A stretch of 27,309 nt of DNA from Patescibacteria group bacterium (GTDB lineage Bacteria; Patescibacteriota; Microgenomatia; UBA1400; PJMF01). The stretch's first letter is position 1; the number at the start of each line of letters is the position of its first letter. This document shows, one piece after another, positions 1 through 6,380 of this stretch. Location: the NCBI GenBank assembly GCA_018813375.1, contig JAHJBU010000046.1:1-27309 (forward strand), written 5' to 3'. Position numbers and translations under genes: made by a program. The notes beneath the pieces were generated by a model that was not told the DNA's origin, ran no database searches, and saw only the letters and a program-made list of their open reading frames with translations.

Positions 1-24
1 GAACATGGTGTCAAGAAGAAAAAT

Positions 25-52
25 GGATCTAGTGGAAGGCGTTGGAACCTAT
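25..52 (-). repeat. Cassette repeat copy 1
   Basis: On the minus strand the first arm reads AGGTTCCAACGCC and the second CCACTAGATCC. The arms are the two conserved parts of a repeat that recurs through the first 6 kb. The copy lies directly after the stop codon of a degenerate reading frame. TTGACA follows about 12 bases later on the minus strand, so a further unit may start at the window edge. Confidence 0.7.
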
Positions 53-55
53 ATT

Positions 56-238
56 TTAGATAGAGGTGTGAAAAACTAACCTTTTATTTGGTTTATATGA
101 GCGTCCTACTTTGCTAACTGGATCAATTGTTTCAATAGTTTCTCAGACTCCCACCACATCCATAGTAGATATCCGCGCATTAAATACGTGTCCAACCCCC
201 AAAATATCAAAAAGCTTAATATTTAATTTTATCTTCAG
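56..238 (-). pseudogene. Degenerate small ORF with in-frame TGA
   Basis: A reading frame of about 61 codons runs from just after a TAG at 239-241 to TAA at 56-58. It has a single TGA at 143-145 and no clear ATG. The part after TGA reads ETIETIDPVSKVGRSYKPNK and looks protein-like. The frame ends just before a cassette repeat, the position of a cassette gene. It directly follows the RelE-type toxin gene. I do not recognise the product. It may be a decayed gene, or chance coding-like sequence. Confidence 0.3.
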
Positions 239-254
239 CTAGTTCAAATCCATG

Positions 255-515
255 CTAATACTGATCATGTGTTACTAAATCAAAAAAGATATACATCTCA
301 TCGTTTTTAATACTCAAAGCTCTTAAGTCCCCCTTAATCCAGATTGCATATTGCTCTGATCTCTTGCCCTTTAGCTTGTGTAATTTAAGAGAAGGGTGTT
401 GATGATTTTCTTGAAAGATAGCAAATTGTTTTGCCAATGAGGATTTGAATTGAGGATCTTTTTTGCAAAATTTTTTGGCTTGTTTGAGAAAAGAATCTGT
501 GAGATGAAAATTCAT
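255..515 (-). CDS. RelE/ParE-superfamily toxin
   Basis: This 86-residue protein has the RelE/YafQ layout: an N-terminal helical hairpin (KQAKKFCKKDPQFKSSLAKQ), then a beta-sheet core with LKLHKLKGKRSEQYAIWIKG, LRALSIKNDEMYIFF and a C-terminal THDQY. Members of the family usually cleave mRNA on the ribosome or poison gyrase; which applies here cannot be told from sequence. It overlaps the upstream antitoxin by four bases (ATGA), so translation is probably coupled and expression depends on the promoter at 782-810. It sits in the cassette array, where toxin-antitoxin pairs are typical stabilising cargo. Family call is fairly sure; target unknown. Confidence 0.8.
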   Translation of the reverse strand: MNFHLTDSFLKQAKKFCKKDPQFKSSLAKQFAIFQENHQHPSLKLHKLKGKRSEQYAIWIKGDLRALSIKNDEMYIFFDLVTHDQY

Positions 516-772
516 AGCTGGTTAAAAAACTCCTGAGCATTTTTAACCTCTGTAGTTTTACCAGACCGATACTCTCTTATTGCTTCTAAACCTTTTTCTT
601 CAGTTTTTTTACTCATTTTATGGATAGGAATAGTTCCTTCTCTAAGAAAATCCTCAGAAGCTTTACTAATCACAAAGCGAATAGTTTTTGGTAAATTGTA
701 GCCAAACTGAGAACCATAACTACCTAAAATAGCTGCTTCTTGATCAGTTAAAGAAAGTTGAACTTTGGTCAT
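512..772 (-). CDS. Ribbon-helix-helix-type antitoxin
   Basis: This 86-residue protein precedes a RelE-type toxin with a 4-base overlap. The N-terminus MTKVQLSLTDQEAAILGSYG resembles a DNA-binding ribbon-helix-helix start followed by a helix. The C-terminal half (about residues 45-86) is charged and likely wraps the toxin. It should act as antitoxin and as repressor of its own promoter. An inverted repeat AGTAGTA/TACTACT surrounds the -10 box, a suitable operator. The start is set by a promoter whose -10 box ends 9 bases before ATG. Function is inferred from gene pairing more than from a strong motif. Confidence 0.7.
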   Translation of the reverse strand: MTKVQLSLTDQEAAILGSYGSQFGYNLPKTIRFVISKASEDFLREGTIPIHKMSKKTEEKGLEAIREYRSGKTTEVKNAQEFFNQL

Positions 773-810
773 AGTAGTAAAACTATAATATTAATCTACT
801 ACTTTGTCAA
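773..810 (-). promoter_or_regulatory. Promoter and operator of the RelE-type TA pair
   Basis: On the minus strand TTGACA (805-810), a 17-base spacer and TATAGT (782-787) form a near-consensus promoter. The inverted repeat TACTACT (797-803) / AGTAGTA (773-779) brackets the -10 box, fitting autorepression by the RHH protein. Only 9 bases separate the -10 box from ATG, so the mRNA leader is nearly absent. Confidence 0.7.
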
Positions 811-840
811 TGATTATTAAATACTTTTGGAATAAAATGT

Positions 841-887
841 GACTAATAGACGCCTGTCCGCCTTAAGCGGGGTGCTGGAGCCTGTTT
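841..887 (-). repeat. Cassette repeat copy 2, long-spacer variant
   Basis: The minus strand carries a variant first arm AGGCTCCAGCACC and a second arm CTATTAGTC. The spacer is longer than in other copies and contains the near-palindrome CCGCTTAAGGCGG. It starts right after the TGA stop of the 2H phosphoesterase gene. Confidence 0.6.
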
Positions 888-1396
888 CAACCAAGTGGTA
901 CCTGTTTAACAATGTTCCAGTCTTTGGGATTACTTGAGTCTACTCTAACAATAGTAATTTTTTTTGCTATAAAACCAGTGCTCTTGAATTTAATTTCACT
1001 AGCAATTTTCTCTCTAGTCTTCATATCAAAATCACCATAAACCAAACTAGCGTGTGGCATAAAAACATGTTGATCTTTAACACCCAGAGCATTCTTTAAA
1101 GACAAATGAGTTTCTAATAATTTTGCACTCGTTTTCATTCTTACAAAAACACACTGAAAATACGTCGTACTGAACTCAACATTTCCAACTTCTATTTCAA
1201 AAGATTTGATGTTAAAAACAGCTTTTTCAACTTTTCTTATTACTTGATCATCTGTTAATGATACTCTCCCATTTATTGTCACATGAGGGGTAAATATAGG
1301 AGAATCATATTCTTTGCTATATTGAGAAACTACTCCCTCAATTTCTTGATAAAAGCTATTTTCTGGAATAATCCATAAACAAAAATTTTCATACAT
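887..1396 (-). CDS. 2H phosphoesterase (cyclic phosphodiesterase / 2',5' RNA ligase superfamily)
   Basis: This 169-residue protein has the two H-x-T/S motifs of the 2H superfamily: PHVTI (H38, T40) and PHASL (H115, S117). Spacing and length match the small cyclic phosphodiesterases, which open cyclic phosphates on nucleotides or RNA ends; some relatives join RNA 2'-5'. The N-terminus NFCLWIIPE and the segment SLVYGDF after the second motif also fit the CPDase-like branch. A TGATAGAAT extended -10 lies upstream, but the start has a leader of about 25 bases. The stop codon abuts a cassette repeat, so this is probably a stand-alone cassette gene. Natural substrate unknown. Confidence 0.8.
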   Translation of the reverse strand: MYENFCLWIIPENSFYQEIEGVVSQYSKEYDSPIFTPHVTINGRVSLTDDQVIRKVEKAVFNIKSFEIEVGNVEFSTTYFQCVFVRMKTSAKLLETHLSLKNALGVKDQHVFMPHASLVYGDFDMKTREKIASEIKFKSTGFIAKKITIVRVDSSNPKDWNIVKQVPLG

Positions 1397-1500
1397 AATA
1401 GATCCCTAAATATAATAATATTATTCTATCAGATAAAAAGTAATAAATAGGTAATATTTAAGCACTATAATTTAGCTTGACCTATAGGCAAATACTTGTG

Positions 1501-1531
1501 TTGCAAGGACTAGTAAAAGGTGTTGGAACCT
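1501..1531 (-). repeat. Cassette repeat copy 3
   Basis: Minus strand: AGGTTCCAACACC, spacer TTTT, then ACTAGTCCTTGCA. It begins 3 bases after the TAA stop of the brnA gene. AGGT/ACCT around the TCCAAC loop can pair as a 4-bp hairpin. The flanks CAGG and TTGCAA also resemble the tRNA-Trp 3' end. Confidence 0.8.
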
Positions 1532-1534
1532 GGC

Positions 1535-1801
1535 TTAGTTTGCAAAAGTCCTTATTCTATTCACCATCCACATTCTAATTAGAGAGCTCGTAGAAATATC
1601 ATAATTTTTAGCTAGTGTTTCTACTTGATTTTTAAGACTGGGTGTAATTCTAATAGTCAGCGTAGTCTTCTTCTCATTAGATGGCTGATAATTTCCTGCA
1701 ACAACTCTCAGCTCTCCCATAAATTCACCGATGTCATGACTATCCCAAAACTTAGCTTCATCTTTCAAATTTTTAAAATTTTTTGGTATTTTATTTTTCA
1801 T
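1535..1801 (-). CDS. brnA: BrnA/CopG-type antitoxin
   Basis: This 88-residue protein contains EAKFWDSHDIGEF, the signature of the CopG_antitoxin/BrnA family, at about residues 15-27. A ribbon-helix-helix tail follows with TTLTIRITPSLKNQVETLAK at about residues 46-65. In known pairs BrnA binds BrnT and represses the shared promoter. The gene start overlaps the end of the upstream brnT frame by 11 bases, the usual toxin-first order for brnTA. The antitoxin frame is intact although its toxin partner carries a nonsense codon. The gene ends at a cassette repeat. Confidence 0.85.
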   Translation of the reverse strand: MKNKIPKNFKNLKDEAKFWDSHDIGEFMGELRVVAGNYQPSNEKKTTLTIRITPSLKNQVETLAKNYDISTSSLIRMWMVNRIRTFAN

Positions 1802-2090
1802 TCTGCTCCTTTCTTATTTTTTCTTGTCTATAAATTAATCTCTCTTTTTTAGCCATATCTCTGGCTGTAACTACATAATAGATACTATTTTCTTGCTTTT
1901 GCAAAACAACTGTGATCAACCTTTTACCAAATCTGCCCAAAGACATAATCCTCTTGGTATGACCAATAATGAAAACCACAAATTCATCTTTCAAGGACTC
2001 CTCTATTTCTTTGATCTCAACTTTGTGTTTTTTAATATGCTCAATGTTCCATTCATCTCAAATAAGTTTTTTGATCAAAATAGCTTTCAT
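1791..2090 (-). pseudogene. brnT: BrnT-type toxin interrupted by in-frame TGA
   Basis: The frame of 100 codons matches BrnT ribonuclease toxins: DEWNIEHIKKHKVEIKE near the start, and RLITVVLQKQ then YVVTARDMAKKERLIYRQ near the end. Codon 11 (2058-2060) is TGA exactly where relatives have Trp before Asp-Glu (IWDEWN). A TGG to TGA change would inactivate the toxin or make its synthesis depend on readthrough. The only later in-frame start is a TTG at 1992-1994, which would remove the N-terminal third. The TGA could also be a sequencing error. The preceding promoter leaves 7 bases before ATG, supporting the 2090 start. Confidence 0.75.
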
Positions 2091-2126
2091 TAGAAGTAAT
2101 GTAACACGATGTCTTACACAATGCAA
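2091..2126 (-). promoter_or_regulatory. Promoter of brnTA
   Basis: Minus strand TTGCAT (2121-2126), 17-base spacer, then TGT-TACATT (-10 at 2098-2103). The -10 box ends 7 bases before ATG, predicting a leaderless mRNA. Confidence 0.6.
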
Positions 2127-2134
2127 GCAAATAT

Positions 2135-2166
2135 CCTGAGGGACTAATGGACAGTGTTGGAACCTA
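2135..2166 (-). repeat. Cassette repeat copy 4
   Basis: Minus strand TAGGTTCCAACAC, short spacer, CATTAGTCCCTCAGG. The TAG at its start is the stop codon of the GyrI-like gene, so the repeat and coding region share bases. The second arm has diverged (CTCAGG in place of CTGCA). Confidence 0.75.
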
Positions 2167-2553
2167 TTTTATTGGCACGAGACATCTAAGCTCTCTCATG
2201 CTGGAATAGTGTTCTATTGAGGGTCTAGAGGTGTCCACCTGATTAGAATCAGCTAGTTTCCGAAATACACCAGGAACTTGTGAAAGATTATTGCCCCAAT
2301 CCTTTATTTTCTCCTGAGCATATTCTCCACCAGGGATTGTCATGGAAAGAAAATCAAAATTATCTCCTGGACTGACTTTCATGTATGCTATGTACTTGTC
2401 GTTAGGTGGATTGCCATAAATCAACCCGTAAAACTTTCTTCCTTTTAAAGAATCTAGGGGTAATTCAAGTTTGTCAAAAGCCTTGCTAGCACCTTTAACA
2501 CCATCACTGGATTCTACGTAGTAAACCAAGATATCTGGTAAAATTTTCTTCAT
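2164..2553 (-). CDS. GyrI-like small-molecule-binding domain protein
   Basis: This 129-residue protein resembles stand-alone GyrI-like (SOUL/AraC effector-binding) domains. Visible family features are LKGRKFYGLIYG at about residues 36-47, a TIPGGEYA turn at about residues 73-80, and a C-terminal SRPSIEHYSSMREL followed by LVPIK. Such domains bind small hydrophobic ligands, and some inhibit gyrase or act as effector modules of regulators; no DNA-binding domain is present here. Transcription likely starts at or next to the ATG, because a TGATACAAT extended -10 ends 7 bases upstream. The TAG stop is part of a cassette repeat. Ligand unknown. Confidence 0.65.
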   Translation of the reverse strand: MKKILPDILVYYVESSDGVKGASKAFDKLELPLDSLKGRKFYGLIYGNPPNDKYIAYMKVSPGDNFDFLSMTIPGGEYAQEKIKDWGNNLSQVPGVFRKLADSNQVDTSRPSIEHYSSMRELRCLVPIK

Positions 2554-2560
2554 ATTTTTA

Positions 2561-2599
2561 ATTGTATCATAATTAAAAAGACCTATTCAAAAGTCTTTT
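2561..2599 (-). promoter_or_regulatory. Hairpin plus extended -10 promoter module
   Basis: On the minus strand a hairpin with arms AAAAGAC/GTCTTTT (2576-2599) ends in a T-run and can terminate the preceding transcript. It runs directly into TGATACAAT (2561-2569), an extended -10, 7 bases before the next ATG. TTGAAT inside the hairpin could serve as a weak -35. The same arrangement occurs at 4585-4623 and after tRNA-Trp at 6329-6369. Confidence 0.65.
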
Positions 2600-2605
2600 C
2601 TTTCG

Positions 2606-2639
2606 TTGCAGGGACTAGTGGATGAAGTGGTAACCTATT
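2606..2639 (-). repeat. Cassette repeat copy 5
   Basis: Minus strand: TAGGTTACCACTTC, spacer, CCACTAGTCCCTGCA. The first arm deviates (TACCAC for TCCAAC), while the second is the best match to consensus. It is the one copy that is separated from its upstream gene (UPRT-like) by about 100 bases. Confidence 0.7.
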
Positions 2640-2643
2640 GTCT

Positions 2644-2667
2644 AAAAATTAGAGTTTAGTAAACTCT
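2644..2667 (-). terminator. Intrinsic terminator of the UPRT-like gene
   Basis: Minus strand AGAGTTT-ACT-AAACTCT (2651-2667) followed by AATTTTT. A 7-bp perfect stem and a T-run about 70 bases after the stop fit a Rho-independent terminator. Confidence 0.6.
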
Positions 2668-2737
2668 TTAAGTCTCTTCAGACTCAGCGAATACCTCCCA
2701 TAATTTATATTTATTTTTTCAAAAGAGTCCAATTTAT

Positions 2738-3706
2738 TTATGTACCATAATATCTGTCGCCAGCGTCTCCCAAGCCTGGAATAATATAATTGGTTCCATT
2801 GAGGTGTGAATCAAGCTCACCAACCCAAATCTCAACATCTGGATACTTGACTTGAAGTCTGCGAATTCCCTCTGGTGCAGCAATTTGACAAACAACCTTA
2901 ATGCCTTTTGGGTTGTATTTAACAACTTCATCAATCGCATCACACATACTACCGCCAGTAGCCAACATGGGATCAACAATTACGACCACAGATTTCTTAT
3001 CAATTTTTGGTAACTTACTAAAATATCTATTGGGTCTAGATTTGGGATCGTTCTCATCTCTTTGCAAAAATACTATACCTACCGCTGATTTTGGTAATAA
3101 ATCCATAGCAGCGTTAGACATGGGTTTGGATGCTCGTGGAATTTCTATAATTACTACTTCTTCATCTAATCTTGGAGCCAACGTCTTCACTCCCGTTTTA
3201 GTAATAATTGTTTCATACCTTATACCTAAGTCAGCAATGGCTTTAGCAATCAACAGCCGACTCAACCTATCTGAGTGATCTCGATAGTCAGCCCTGCCAG
3301 TTTCTTGATTTCTTAGTTGTGTAGTATGGTTTTGAACAAAAGCGTCTGCATTACCAATAACGTATATCTTATCTGGATGTTTAAACTCATCGTAAACTAT
3401 GTTCTTAGGATCAATATCATTCTTAAGTAATTTATCATCGCCAGTCATCGCAGCAAATTTTGCGTCTAACCTTGCCAACCACAACATCTGACAAACAATT
3501 ATATTTCCCCACCCATTGTCGTTGCCGTCCTCCAGCCATACTTCATCTTCAGGAACCTCAACAATATATGCGCCTTTTCGAGCCAGGGTATCAAGAATTA
3601 CTACGGCTAAATTTCTATTTTGATCAATAAATAAATATTTTTTTAGAGCCGTCCTCTCCTCTAATCTTAAATCCCTTTGTTTCAAATCCTGTTCATCAGT
3701 AACCAT
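2738..3706 (-). CDS. upp: Uracil phosphoribosyltransferase-like protein with N-terminal extension
   Basis: The C-terminal ~200 residues carry UPRT hallmarks: the PRPP loop VVIVDPMLATGGS, and the uracil-binding end IIPGLGDAGDRYYG. Canonical Upp makes UMP from uracil and PRPP and is about 208 residues. This protein is 322, with about 110 extra N-terminal residues (VVILDTLARKGAYIVEVPED, NGWGNIIVCQMLWLARL) that I cannot assign. Active-site motifs look intact, so catalysis is plausible; the extension may regulate it. An AAGGAAT Shine-Dalgarno lies before ATG, unlike the leaderless neighbours. It lies inside the cassette array, flanked by repeats, which is odd for a housekeeping salvage enzyme; a second chromosomal upp may exist. 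Confidence 0.8.
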   Translation of the reverse strand: MVTDEQDLKQRDLRLEERTALKKYLFIDQNRNLAVVILDTLARKGAYIVEVPEDEVWLEDGNDNGWGNIIVCQMLWLARLDAKFAAMTGDDKLLKNDIDPKNIVYDEFKHPDKIYVIGNADAFVQNHTTQLRNQETGRADYRDHSDRLSRLLIAKAIADLGIRYETIITKTGVKTLAPRLDEEVVIIEIPRASKPMSNAAMDLLPKSAVGIVFLQRDENDPKSRPNRYFSKLPKIDKKSVVVIVDPMLATGGSMCDAIDEVVKYNPKGIKVVCQIAAPEGIRRLQVKYPDVEIWVGELDSHLNGTNYIIPGLGDAGDRYYGT

Positions 3707-3831
3707 ATATTCCTTTTCTTACCCTTTTAAAAAATGAGTCCGATTGGTACTAAAATCTTACTAAATCACAATAGATACAAGTATACAATAGTTAATTTTG
3801 AACTGTTGATAAAAGGCTCTTTTTATTTACT

Positions 3832-3866
3832 CTGCAGGAACTAGTAGAAGGGTGTTGGAACCTATT
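3832..3866 (-). repeat. Cassette repeat copy 6
   Basis: Minus strand TAGGTTCCAACACCC, spacer TTCT, ACTAGTTCCTGCAG. The TAG is the stop codon of the helical-repeat protein gene (3862-3864). Downstream, AAAAAGAGCCTTTT resembles a decayed form of the hairpin found after copies 5 and 7. Confidence 0.8.
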
Positions 3867-4578
3867 CTTTAAATTCACTCAGTGTTTTAGCTAAATGTTC
3901 ACGTCTTAAAACTAAACGCTCATCACCCTTAATTATTTCTTGAGCTTGTTGTAAATATTCACGAGCCAATTCAATATTTTGGTCCTTAAAATAAAGAGCC
4001 AGACGTAAATATCCCCCTGAAATCCAAACTTTACAATTATAATCAGAGTCAACCCCTGTATCTGCCGCTAACTCTGCTAATAACTTCTTACTTCTTCCCA
4101 ATGCTTCCCGATCACCTAAGATCAATTCACAAAGTGCTAAGTGCAACTTCATCTGAGCCAGAACTGCGGGCCGACTATGCTCTGCTGAAGGAAACTGCTC
4201 CATTGAACTGATTGCCTTTTCATACATTTCTTTGGCTTCAACTAGTTTACCTGACTCTTCTAGATATTGAGCTAAATTAAACTGAGGAAGGGCCAACGCC
4301 TCTTTGATGCCTGACTGCTCGGCGATCTCCACACTAGCTCTAACCATAGCGCCAGCCAATATCCAGTGGGGCTTAAATGCTTTCTTGCGATGAAGATTTT
4401 TCAAAGTCAAAAAAACTGAATCTAATACTTCAGCATAACCCAGGTGGTCACCCTCTTTAGCATAAATTAGTAAAGTGTGCATTGCTAACTCAAGGGCCGA
4501 CTGTGCCTTACCACTTTCTCGAGCTGACTCAACTAAGTGGTGAACTTCTCGTCCTGTTAAAGCTTTATTTTTCTTCAC
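3862..4578 (-). CDS. TPR-like helical-repeat protein, GTG start
   Basis: This 238-residue protein is almost all amphipathic helix pairs. Segments such as AQYLEESGKLVEAKEMYEKA and LALYFKDQNIELAREYLQQA match the tetratricopeptide pattern, so it is probably a protein-interaction scaffold. No catalytic domain, signal peptide or membrane helix is visible. I place the start at GTG 4576-4578 (VKKNKALTG) because a TGTTATAAT extended -10 ends just 6 bases upstream, which makes the mRNA leaderless and rules out the longer in-frame extension to 4752. The TAG stop is part of a cassette repeat. Partner unknown. Confidence 0.65.
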   Translation of the reverse strand: MKKNKALTGREVHHLVESARESGKAQSALELAMHTLLIYAKEGDHLGYAEVLDSVFLTLKNLHRKKAFKPHWILAGAMVRASVEIAEQSGIKEALALPQFNLAQYLEESGKLVEAKEMYEKAISSMEQFPSAEHSRPAVLAQMKLHLALCELILGDREALGRSKKLLAELAADTGVDSDYNCKVWISGGYLRLALYFKDQNIELAREYLQQAQEIIKGDERLVLRREHLAKTLSEFKE

Positions 4579-4584
4579 TTTTTT

Positions 4585-4623
4585 ATTATAACACATTAAA
4601 AAAGACCTATTTAAAAGTCTTTT
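4585..4623 (-). promoter_or_regulatory. Hairpin plus extended -10 promoter module
   Basis: Minus strand hairpin AAAAGAC/GTCTTTT (4600-4623) with T-run, then TGTTATAAT (-10 at 4585-4590), then 6 bases to GTG. It is nearly identical to the module at 2561-2599 and to the sequence following tRNA-Trp. Confidence 0.7.
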
Positions 4624-4630
4624 CTTGCTT

Positions 4631-4662
4631 CTGCAGGGACTAGTAAAAAATGTTGGAACCTG
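4631..4662 (-). repeat. Cassette repeat copy 7
   Basis: Minus strand CAGGTTCCAACATT, spacer, TTACTAGTCCCTGCAG. The change ACC to ATT keeps the AGGT pairing through G-U pairs, hinting that the hairpin form matters. It bounds one side of the inverted glycosyltransferase fragment. Confidence 0.75.
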
Positions 4663-4699
4663 GATTATGGGATATAGTAGCCTAGTACACAACCAATAG

Positions 4700-5770
4700 T
4701 GTTTAGTCCCGTTTTTTAAATACAAACAGCTTTTTCTAACTAAAACCAACATTAAAGAATATTCTCAAAAATACGCTAACTCACAATATATAAAGGGTGA
4801 TGCTTCACCATACAAAATCACCGATGGCGAACTCTACACTTACGCTGGCTATGCTTACGTTAGAGGTGAGGATCCCACCACAATTAATTTTGAACACCCA
4901 CCCCTGATAAAATATTTTTTTGGGCTTTCATACTTATTATTTGGTAACAGCACCATCATTAGCTTAATTTTTTACGCCATTTTCCTATTTAGTTTTTATT
5001 TATTCTCCGGATTGGTTTTAAAAAACAAAAACCTCAGATATCTATCGGTAGCCATACTAGGATTACAGCCCCTAGTTTATACCCTAGCAAGCCAAATTTT
5101 ATTAGATCTGCCATTAAATTTCTTAATTCTATTGCTATTTTATTTCTTACTCAAAAAAGGCACTTCTTTGAAAAAAAAATATTTAGCCATTGGAATTATT
5201 TTAGGATTACTTAGTAGTGTTAAGTACCCTTTTCCCTTTTTGCTACTCCCAATGTTTGTAATTACCCTAATTAGCTATCTAAAAAAAGAAACTAAATATT
5301 TAATCTTGCCTCTACTAATAGCTCCTATAATCTACTTAGCGCAGTACGCTATCTTTTTCCTTAATGACCACTCACTGACTGATTTTATCTTGTTTGAAAA
5401 GTATAGATTCTCCTGGTGGATGGGAGATAGATCTATGCCTAAATTCCTAATTTTTGAAAATTTATTTACAGGAAAATACACTGGTTGGTGGGAAAACAAA
5501 CCAATGATGAAAAACGAAAACTGGAATCTATTTCTACCCCTACTCTTTGTGTCTTACTTGGCTGCTTTCTTTTTTAACAAAAAAAATAGGATTAATCACA
5601 CTCTATTCTTATACAGCCTGGCTGTAATCATTCTATATGGAATTGGATCTGCCACCTACCTAAGATACCTAACTCAAATAATTCCCTTTTGGATAGTGTT
5701 GATAATATCAGCAATTGAAAATACTTCTATGAAAAAAAAGGCGGGGTGTTGGAACCTATTTAAAAAGTAA
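4700..5770 (+). pseudogene. Truncated GT39/PMT-type membrane glycosyltransferase
   Basis: An open plus-strand frame without a proper start runs from after TAG 4697-4699 to TAA 5768-5770. It contains the GT39-type loop motif FEHPPLIKYFFG, followed by at least six hydrophobic helices (LSVAILGLQPLVYTLASQI, FLNFLILLLFYFLLKK in spirit, and others to about residue 340). These enzymes move sugars from polyprenyl phosphates in the membrane. The usual N-terminal helix and catalytic Asp region before the motif are missing or replaced, and the C-terminus runs into a cassette repeat (AGCWNLFKK is encoded by repeat DNA). About 345 codons remain of a usual 450-550. It is the only gene in the array on the plus strand. 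Confidence 0.65.
5740..5761 (-). repeat. Cassette repeat copy 8, second arm missing
   Basis: Minus strand TAGGTTCCAACACCCCGCC then a T-run. The TAG is the stop of the 5756-6322 gene. The ACTAGTCCCTGCA arm is absent, so this copy is a half-repeat joined to the glycosyltransferase fragment; the CACCCCGC part matches copy 2. Confidence 0.7.
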
Positions 5771-6322
5771 CAATACTTCACTATTTTCTCTCAGCTCCAC
5801 CACACTATATTCACTGCAGACATCCAAAGCAAATAAATACTTATGAAGCCATTCTTTTTCACGACCTTCAAAGTTAAGATCTTTAAGAACTTTTAAATGA
5901 ATCAACCAGTGAGTTATAACCCCATATTTCCATCCTTTAGCAATCATCTGATCAATAAGTTCTTGTTTATCTTCTATTTTTAATTCAGTTAACTCAACCT
6001 TATTTTCAGTAATAAAATGTATCAGCAATTTGACTGGATTATCTTCAAATGATTCTGGATTATCAAACATCGCCTCCATGCTTAACACACCCATCATCAG
6101 TTTTGTTTCATCATCAACCTCTCCTACCTGCTGCTCTCCAAACAACATAATCTGATTAATAAAATCAATTTCTGTTAGAGGCTCTCCTCCATCAATAAGG
6201 AAATCTGGACTCTGTTGAAATAACTCAAATAACGCATCATAGGGTAATAGTGTCAACTCAGCTGCAATAATCTCTTTTGCTGCAACTATTTGCTCTGGAG
6301 AAAGCTCTCCTTCTTTAGTCAT
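5756..6322 (-). CDS. Hypothetical acidic helical protein
   Basis: I do not recognise this 188-residue protein. It is acidic and predicted to be mostly helical, with Glu/Leu-rich segments (SPEQIVAAKEIIAAELTLLP, LLIHFITENKVELTELKIED) and a Trp-containing stretch KGWKYGVITHWLIHLK in the C-terminal half. No membrane helix or signal peptide is seen. The start ATG lies 6 bases after a TGATAGAAT extended -10, so the transcript should be leaderless. The gene lies between tRNA-Trp upstream and cassette repeat copy 8, whose TAG is its stop. It is the first gene of the array in the direction of transcription. Confidence 0.6.
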   Translation of the reverse strand: MTKEGELSPEQIVAAKEIIAAELTLLPYDALFELFQQSPDFLIDGGEPLTEIDFINQIMLFGEQQVGEVDDETKLMMGVLSMEAMFDNPESFEDNPVKLLIHFITENKVELTELKIEDKQELIDQMIAKGWKYGVITHWLIHLKVLKDLNFEGREKEWLHKYLFALDVCSEYSVVELRENSEVLLLFK

Positions 6323-6328
6323 AATTGC

Positions 6329-6369
6329 ATTCTATCACACATTAAAAAAAACCTATTCAAAGGTCTTTT
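6329..6369 (-). promoter_or_regulatory. tRNA-Trp terminator hairpin and next-gene promoter
   Basis: Just after tRNA-Trp the minus strand has a hairpin (AAGACCT...AGGTTTT) with an eight-T run, then TGATAGAAT (-10 at 6329-6334), 6 bases before ATG. It likely ends the tRNA transcript and starts the next. The same module follows cassette repeat copies 5 and 7, which links the repeats to this locus. Confidence 0.7.
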
Positions 6370-6380
6370 ATTTTACTTTG

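Noticed and set aside
56..2090. TGA read as an amino acid (code 4 or 25)
   Set aside because: Only two doubtful frames have internal TGA. Many genes end in TGA, all housekeeping genes are open without TGA, and tRNA-Trp has a CCA anticodon.
4579..4752. N-terminal extension of the helical-repeat protein
   Set aside because: It would cross a cassette repeat, a hairpin and the promoter; the sequence is not protein-like.
25..5761. Canonical integron attC sites
   Set aside because: Arm 1 nearly fits RYYYAAC, but no GTTRRRY box or matching inner pair is found in arm 2, and no IntI-like gene is present in the window.
25..5761. CRISPR array
   Set aside because: Repeats are separated by 0.5-1 kb with coding genes, not short spacers, and no cas genes are present.
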